NCBI GenBank assembly: GCA_947396885.1
Contig: OX377204.1
Coordinates: 52,067,139 to 52,131,138, forward strand
Reading direction: 5' to 3'
DNA length: 64,000 nt
From: Heligmosomoides polygyrus polygyrus
Taxonomy: Eukaryota; Nematoda; Chromadorea; Rhabditida; Heligmosomidae
Shown in pieces: positions 57,801-64,000 of this stretch. The position numbers and the translations under genes are program-made. Positions within the stretch are counted from its first letter, which is position 1, and each line of letters starts with the position of its first letter. The notes below the pieces were generated by a model. That model did no database searches. It saw only the letters and a list, made by a program, of their open reading frames with translations, and was not told where the DNA came from.

Positions 57801-60800
57801 ACGTCCGATCATGCTCAGTTTTTAGCAGCGCCCTACTGCTACGCTTTCAATTAATGATGCCTGCAAGAAGCTGCAAGACTGCGAGTTCACCGATCATGAG
57901 GTCGATACCCTGCGGACGTTTGTGGAGAGCCTTGCCGCGAGCTTCTTCTCCTCTCTCTCACTTCGTGAGTTTGAAGGTGAGTGGGGAATCAGACCGCGAC
58001 GATTAACTGCAACACACCTGTCTATGCGAACTGCACTTTCAGAGGGCTCTCAGCAGCACTGCGAACTCAAATTCAGAGGCGAAGCCGGAGATTTTCTGGT
58101 CGGACGAGGGGCGTCTGATTGCAGAAGGTTCGATGCATCGACGCTTTGTACTACATGCTTTCGATGATCAGAAACATCTTTTAAATTGGTTAGCTGAACT
58201 TGTGCTGTAGTTGTGGAGCTTCCGCTACAAAGTGGTCTGGAAAAGACTAGGAATCAAAGTTCTCACGAGCATGTTTTCGAGCAAAAGGCGAGACTTGAAC
58301 GAGTTATTAGGTTGGTGCATAAGTTCTCGGACATTTGATCCCTCCTGAATTGAAAGCGCATTTTCCCGCCAAAATTCTCACACGTATGAACGCGTAAATG
58401 ATCGATCGATAGGGAAAGGAAATGGCTACAAAACTGCTCCTAACATTTACTTCTGCGTTGTTAACATCAGCTATTATGGCTAAGCGATTCATCCCAACTG
58501 AGACGCATATTCGGCACGTCGCGTTATTCCTGCATCAATCTGGACTCAATGCCAACGAATCGTATCGTCGCTTGAAGGATGGTTACAACGAGAGCGCTCC
58601 TGCTCGAAGTACTGTGTACCAGTGGTTCTCGAAGTTTGCCGTTGGTGAATTCTCCGTTGAACGTAAAGAACGAGAAGGGCGCTCGATGACACTGGATTTG
58701 GATGGCCTCCGAAGTAGAGTGGAGGCGGACCCATACCAAACCACTCGCGAACTATCAAGCACTCTTGGTGTTAGTCATTCAACAGTCGTTCGAGGATTGA
58801 AGTCGATTGGCAAGGTGCAAAAATTGAGTCGCTGGGTACCTCACGACTTGACACAACATCACATGGATCGCAGAGCCGATGTCGCTCTGTCTCTCCTTAC
58901 CCTCAGACGTACTCACGGAGGGCTGGACAACCTTGTCACCGGGGATGAGATGTGGACACGCTAATTATCACAGGCGTGCACAGTGGGTTGACGCAACTGG
59001 AGAAGCAGAGGGCGTTCCGAAACCTGACCTTCACGTGAAAAAGGTGATGCTATGCATTTGGTGGAGCGTTCTTGACGTAGAATACTGGGAGCTGCTGGAC
59101 GAAGGGATAACAGTGGCTGGCGGCAGAGATTTACGTCAGCCAACTGAGGAATTTGAGGGCCCACCTTCAAACCACACGAGGAAAGCAAGTGAAGGTGTAT
59201 TTTCAACACGACAACGCTAGACCGCACATTGCTAGAGCGACGGCGACTGAGTTGGCGGACTGCGGATGGACCGTTCTTCCACATCCACCTTGCTCACCAG
59301 ATCTCGCTCCTTCTGATTATCATTTGTTTCCAAGCCTTCAACGCTATTTGGACGGCCAGCAATTTAGGAACCGAGAGGATGTCAAGGAGGCACTGCTCAC
59401 ATTTTTCGAATCACAACCGGCCACGTTTTGAAGAAAAGGCATCCATGACTTACCAGCACGTTGGCGAAAAACAATTGATGTAAGTGGTGGTTACTTCAAA
59501 TGATTTGATATTGTTGTTCGTATGTTGTGATAATAAATATTTCATGCCCCAAATGTCCGAGAACTTACGCACCAACCTAATATATATACCAGACGTTTAG
59601 CGGCCTCGTGGCCGCCAAACGTCTTTTTGGGGCTTCGCCCCAAACCCCGAGAATCTTCCTCCTTTCTTCTTTAGGTCCTCATGATTTTACTATATAGATT
59701 ACCCAAAGGTTTTCAAATTTATATTAGAACTTCAGACGCGATGACAAATGGAAGTCAATTAGGTTTCGTAGTGAAGATCTATGGCTTTAACCCATCTGTC
59801 GGTAAGTTGTCGGTCGGTCCTCCCGTGGTGCCACTCCTTGTCCTGGAGGCGAAAAAAAAAATTCCGTCAGCCGTTCTCGGTGCGGAAAAGGTGATAGTCG
59901 GATAGCGGTAGGTGAGAGGGCTGAATTCTTAATGTGGAAGAAGTTTCTTCCACGGTTTCCTTGACCGTGCGCGGTTTTGCATTGTCTTGCAGCAAAGAAC
60001 ATGGCTTTGGTCAGGCAGAGCGGGGTATTCTTAGCTGAGAGAAATTCGCGACGCTTAGAAAGGCTTACATAAACGGCCTTGCGGGGATATGACAGAGCGC
60101 TTCAAAGCGCTATGTACCACTTCTATACGAAGTGGCTGTATTTGGTTGAAAACTGCTTCGAACTAGAAGCACGAAAAATACGCAAAAAAACTCCTTGAGC
60201 GCTTAACTAGCACCTTAACATATTGCAGCTTCATTGTGGAATGGTTCTGCTCACTTCACATCGCCAACTCTCGGCCTTCCCGTATTCGTTACGTCTCATC
60301 TCGTCTTTCATTTTCAGAAAAGCTGTGTCGTTAAAAAAAGGGGGGGGGGGTTCTTCTCTTTGCCCCACCCAGAAAGACGTAGGACAGTGGTGGTTTCTAG
60401 TGGCCGGTGAATAGGTTGGAATGCCCATGGATGTTTGAGTGAGACCTACGTCGCTCGAAACCCTTGGGATGCTGACAACAAACATGGAGATCGAGAGCGC
60501 TACCTCTGCAAGAGGTAATTCATGGGGACAAGGCTGAGGACTGTTGGGTAGCTGTGTGAATGCAGAGTTGAGCTAACCGTAGGTTTTCGGCTCCAATCAC
60601 GACGTGACGCTTTAGTTATTACAACATATATTACAGCATTTGTTATCACAACCAGACACAGCACTGGTGACGTTCCTACTTGGTGGGGATCGGTGGTGGA
60701 TTCTACTCCGCAAATAGTGTTCGCTGCTACGACTTGTCTCGGATCCTGTAACGCTGCCATGTTTCATTTATTTGTTTACCTGTTTACCTTGCTTCTTGCT

Positions 60801-63673
60801 CTCTGCATATCCAGTGCTGTGTCTGGTTGTGATAACAGATGCTGTAATATATGTTGTAATAACTACACACAGCGTCCAGGAGCGGACAAGAGTTCAACAT
60901 GTAGCCCAAGTAACCCAAGTAGTCCACGTTTTGCATTCCTTTCAGAAAGGCGTACTCGCTGGCGATGCGGGAACTCTACTCGAGCTTGCTCAACTGTGCG
61001 TTTGTTCTTCCGTCCTTGCACCTGTTCATGGGCAGAACGTATCGCAAGAACAGCGTCGAAGAGAATATGCCGCTGGTATGGCTGTCGGTCTTCTATGAAC
61101 AACGAAATGTGGCTGATGCTGATGCTTTAGTCTCGAATACCGTTCATTGTGCGGACCATTCGACCTCTGATGCAGCGATTCGTGCTGATTGTGAGACGAT
61201 ATCGGAACCTCGTCGCCGGCTGCGACGTATGTCACATTCATTTTCAGCTCCTAGATGAACTCGTAAGGGGCCTCCTGCGTCGCTTTTCGATCCCTTCTTC
61301 AGCTGTCTTACATTTCGCTGATTTCGATGACGGCGAGGATATAAACGATCTCGTCTTCGTAAGAAACATTTTTGATTTTTCAGGAACTAAAATCACATTA
61401 AGAAATGAAGTAATGAACACCACGTTGTATCACTCTTCCTCACTTTCCGGGCAGTCTTCTGATGCGAGCAGTATGAAACGCTTCTGGCTTTGGCCGAAAG
61501 AATTCAACCAGCGATCCGGGTGATCTTCATCAGTCATCGTCCTTCTTTGCATGGCGTTGCAGAGCGACAGGTGGTAATCTGTTGCAGCACTTCCTCTCCG
61601 AAGTCGGACAGCTTCTAGCGAGACGCTATTACAGTGTGTGGGCGAGTGTTCTTATGCAGAGACCGCATCGCGCTGTGATTCGAGCGCTTCCCTTCGATTC
61701 TGGCGGTCAGTACATCCGGTTGCTGACAGTTCAGGACTGCGGTGCGGATTGCGTTGCGTGGGTGCAGCTCGTAATGTGTGACGCCTTTGCAATCCCACCA
61801 AACGCGAGCTGTAATCTTCAGCGGGTGGAGGCCTGCCTTTGGTTGCGGCTCAGGCTGCTCTGCCTTGTCAACCCATTGTCGACTGCGCTTGATGTTGACG
61901 TACAGACACCACCTCTCATTTTCTGTGACGATCGACGTCGTCTTATTCGTCGGATTCGCACGCCTGTACAGTAACCAGCCACCTCCGCACCGCACCCTCC
62001 GACCGCGTTTCCTCAAGTAATGGGGACCCACTGCGCCAACATGTACACCTACCCGGTTGTCGCAGGTGATCGGCGTCCGTGGTACAGTGAACTCCTACTC
62101 TTTAAGCCAGCGCATCTGTGGGTTGCCGTGAGTATGAGTCCTCCAGTCACTGCAGTCGGTCTTTGTTCTGCAGCGCGTTCGGACACCGTATCTTCCCCAA
62201 AATGCAGCGCTGATGCGACGACTGGATGCGGCTGCTGATTCGCCGGATTTGAAGTCGTATATGGAATCCCGCGAATGTACTCCTTCGAGAGCGCATTCTT
62301 GCTGGAAATGGTTTTTAACGAGCGGTCAGTTGATAGTAATATTAATGGTAATAATAATAATAATACTCAACTTGCACATATCTGATCTGCGTATGAGTGC
62401 GAGAAGAATGCGCAGAGTGAGGGGAGGAAAGACGCGCATTCAAAAAATGAGACAACTTTCCCTGCAACCTGATAGTTGCAAGGGTGTCTAGTAGCGATTA
62501 GAACTCTTGCGCCAGGCGGGACTCGAACTACTCGAATTTCTCGTTTCCGGGCAGGATAACACGTCACCGCACTACCGGCGAGGTTCGATATTGTTTCGAT
62601 TGTTCCACAACGTTGATTCGTTGATTTCAGCTCAGAATTCGAGTTCCATCTAGCGCAGGTGGGCCTCACGGCACACGGCATTCGTGAGCGGCAAAACTGC
62701 CGCGTAGGAGGCGCTGATCACCAGCTTTGCCACCCGACTCCATCTCCAATGCGGGTCCATTATCATTGTCATCATCTCATCATTATCAGTTTCCATGGCA
62801 AAGCGGCTGCAGCGGCAATAATGCCACAAATGACAATATTGCCACACCCGTGTTGGCGGCACATCAGCTGTTCGTCTCTGCTCCGCATGTCTGCCCTATA
62901 CTTCTGATAGATGTTGGCATCTGGCATACCTCCGAGTCGCTCCAGCGATTGTCGCGGAAGCGATTTGCATCGCTGCACATTGCACGGCGATTGATGTGGT
63001 CCGCAGACGGCGGGCGCGGCGGTTCGCTGCGATTGGCCAGGTGAGGGGTCCCGGCGCGATTCCCGCTCCGCTCAAATCGCTCCCGCGACAAAAGCCACTC
63101 GGAGGTATGCCAGGTGCCATAGATAGGGCTGCCGCGTTGCCGCAAAAGTGTGTGGAGGCCTTAAACGTAAACAAACATGTGAAGCAAGAGCAGTGCTCTA
63201 TGTGATCTGCGATGAATAAACGACTTTGCCGCTCGTTCAAGGTTTCGAGCGAATGTCTTTGCTTAAGCGAGCGACGAAGAAGACGCACAGCGAGCAGCTT
63301 CTGTCTTTGGTCCGCAGACTGAACCTCTCAACGTGGAAAAGCCACCCCGTGCTGCTTCCATTTCATCTGTTCATCGACTTCGAGGTATACATTGCGTTTC
63401 TGCCTCCTACGGTTCCCTTTCTATGTGTTACGAGTATAAGCTGTCATTCTCTGCAGGATGCGGAGCCGTGCCGGAGCGTCTTGCAGCCGTTCCTCGAAGT
63501 GCTCGAACCAAACACCATATGGGTCGGCGACGTTGAGGTCTCTGCTCCTCGTTTTTCGTCCTAGTCCACTCTTCATTGATTGTGTTTCTTTTCAGGACCG
63601 AAGCAAAGCCAAGAGGGAAAACCCTTACTCTCAGGGGCAGTACGCACTTACCATGGATGAATTGAAAGCTGAG
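54854..63673 (+). CDS. Second unidentified gene, at least 12 exons, runs off the right edge
   Basis: Exons joined by phase: 54854-54958, 55494-55657, 55752-55860, 57693-57770, 57826-57976, 58077-58147, 58211-58302, 60946-61075, 61131-61358, 63250 or 63268-63384, 63457-63537, 63596-63673 (then GTAAGA). About 468 codons are visible. Readable parts: VLVLRKSFMDSSRCLASFF, MPRPGGVMPELFPRAFEF, NDNTCRFFLFVKAEGFERW, YEHYDKKELFPANGKLPPWD, EVDTLRTFVESLAASFFSS, KPEIFWSDEGRLIAEGSM, RYKVVWKRLGIKVLTSMF, MRELYSSLLNCAFVLPSLHL, IRPLMQRFVLIVRRYRNLV, LSLVRRLNLSTWKSHPVLL and DRSKAKRENPYSQGQYAL. It is mostly helical and basic. I do not recognise the family. Exon 1 is least certain (it contains a G14 run), as is the start of exon 4. 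A two-gene operon with the upstream gene is inferred. Confidence 0.68.
54996..55130. mobile_element. Foldback MITE, family F1, with TAA target duplication
   Basis: GGCCTATGTTATACCATCGC at the left pairs with GGTGGTATAACATAGGCC at the right; TAA flanks both ends (54993-54995, 55131-55133). Internal GCCTAATGATAAGCTCCCAT blocks pair across the centre. It shares its first 15 bases with the 1.6-kb element at 12490-14116 and its interior with 23873-24008. It lies in the first intron of the second gene. Confidence 0.85.
55245..55410 (+). repeat. Dispersed repeat related to 62465-62585
   Basis: Translations of this stretch (+) and of 62585-62465 (-) share EYRIVRL/EIRVVRV, KVLISTKHHCN/RVLIATRHPCN and spacing, showing a common origin. 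The 62.5-kb copy carries a B-box-like GTTCGAGTCCC, so this may be a SINE family. An acceptor for exon 2 of the second gene lies just downstream. Confidence 0.5.
58307..59580 (+). mobile_element. Mariner element at a splice donor, 1,274 bp
   Basis: TTAGGTTGGTGCATAAGTTC and its inverted partner (GAACTTACGCACCAACCTAA) are flanked by TA (58305-58306, 59581-59582). The + strand transposase starts MAKRFIPTETHIRHVALFLH, followed by STVYQWFSKFAVGEFSVERK (helix-turn-helix), STVVRGLKSIGKVQKLSRWV (linker) and VTGDEMWTR (first catalytic Asp). After a frameshift near 58960 it has YFQHDNARPHIARATATELA and PHPPCSPDLAPSDYHLF, with the second and third Asp in DD34D spacing. This is the best preserved mariner here, but it carries at least one frameshift and a stop. 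Confidence 0.9.
59588..59658 (+). repeat. Double-hairpin repeat, copy 2
   Basis: AGACGTTTAGCGGCC pairs with GGCCGCCAAACGTCT, then TTTGGGGCTTCGCCCCAAA forms a second hairpin. It is the same family and orientation as 3539-3605. Confidence 0.75.
60604..60880. repeat. Foldback element with arms of about 55 bp
   Basis: TATTACAACATATATTACAG, CATTTGTTATCACAACCAG and ACACAGCACTGG at the left are inverted at 60810-60866. About 140 bp lies between the arms. It ends about 65 bp before an exon of the second gene. Confidence 0.85.
61510..62310 (-). mobile_element. Mariner fragment, same family as 17353-18521
   Basis: The - strand has LSKEYIRGIPYTTSNPANQQ at the N-terminal side (frame broken) and RWCLYVNIKRSRQWVDKAEQ and VWWDCKGVTHYELHPRNAI in the catalytic domain. 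Terminal repeats are not evident. It begins about 150 bp after an exon of the second gene. Confidence 0.7.
62465..62590 (-). repeat. tRNA-like / SINE-like sequence
   Basis: The - strand GCCGGTAGTGCGGTGACG (A-box position) with GTTCGAGTCCCGCC (B box) looks tRNA-derived. The anticodon arm and acceptor stem do not fold convincingly, so I call it a SINE remnant, related to 55245-55410. Confidence 0.5.
62921..63117. repeat. Palindromic GC-rich element, 197 bp
   Basis: CTGGCATACCTCCGAGT at the left pairs with ACTCGGAGGTATGCCAGG at the right, and TGTCGCGGAAGCGATTTG with CAAATCGCTCCCGCGACA inside. It is about 130 bp upstream of an exon of the second gene. Confidence 0.85.
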
Positions 63674-64000
63674 GTAAGACCGCGGTTTGCGAGAGTGAAC
63701 ACTTCAACTTCTCGTTCGCCTTTACTGCCGGTGGCTAATTCTATGAGGAAAGCACCACCGAGGGCATAGGAATATATGAAAACCCTGACGAAACTCCTAA
63801 CGCTGAAATTACCCGTTCCCTTGGTACCAGATAGCAATTGTTTCTTTGCTTGGGACACCTAGGCCTAAGCGTTCCGCTAACAACCCCAATTGCACCTTTT
63901 ACAGGGTGCGTAAAAAGCATAGACGCACTAAAGGTAAACGTTAGAAATAACAAAAAATCCTAATGAGTTTATATACAAAATGCCAGCAATGATCTAGCGA
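63674..64000 (+). other. Intron of the second gene at the window edge
   Basis: It starts with the donor GAG|GTAAGA. I see no further exon before the window ends; the gene continues outside. Confidence 0.5.

Noticed and set aside
62500..62580. Functional tRNA gene on the - strand
   Set aside because: The B box is good, but the A box, anticodon arm and acceptor stem do not fit; it is better seen as a SINE remnant.

Overview
The window looks like nuclear DNA of a nematode, most likely a strongylid such as a hookworm. Exons are 50-270 nt and are grouped in clusters with introns near 55 nt ending in TTTCAG or TTTTAG. Putative spliced-leader acceptors abut or closely precede two start codons. Several mariner elements and RTE-type and CR1-type LINEs fill the large introns. 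The clade is an inference from repeat and splice style, not from a database match.

Reading splice phases by hand joins 29 exons into one + strand gene, from an ATG at 3134 to a TGA at 54716. It would encode about 1,250 residues. Only about 3.8 kb of its 51.6 kb is coding. The exons lie in six islands: 3134-3325, 10982-11491, 24188-26525, 38699-39138, 44364-47428 and 54355-54716. Five large introns between them are packed with transposons. I do not recognise the protein family. A second + strand gene begins 137 nt after the first stop, behind an AATAAA and a TTTTAG acceptor, which suggests a two-gene operon. It runs off the right edge after about 468 readable codons and is also unrecognised.

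Intron 1 (3326-10981) holds two minisatellites, an RTE-A LINE with an inverted 5' end, and an opposite-strand RTE-B fragment. Intron 4 (11492-24187) holds a TIR element with TAA target duplications, a tRNA-type SINE, two abutting mariners, a CR1-type LINE and a foldback. Intron 12 (26526-38698) holds a mariner split by a hairpin element, and two head-to-head RTE-A LINEs, each with an exact 15-16 bp target duplication. Intron 15 (39139-44363) holds an RTE-B LINE split by an 842-bp inverted-repeat element, then a mariner. Intron 27 (47429-54354) holds a large foldback cut by a hAT-type element with an 8-bp duplication. In the second gene, a mariner sits 2 nt inside an intron, next to its 5' splice site.

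There is no sign of bacterial genes, CRISPR, rRNA or a credible functional tRNA. The host genes look conserved in reading frame. Nearly all transposon ORFs are broken.
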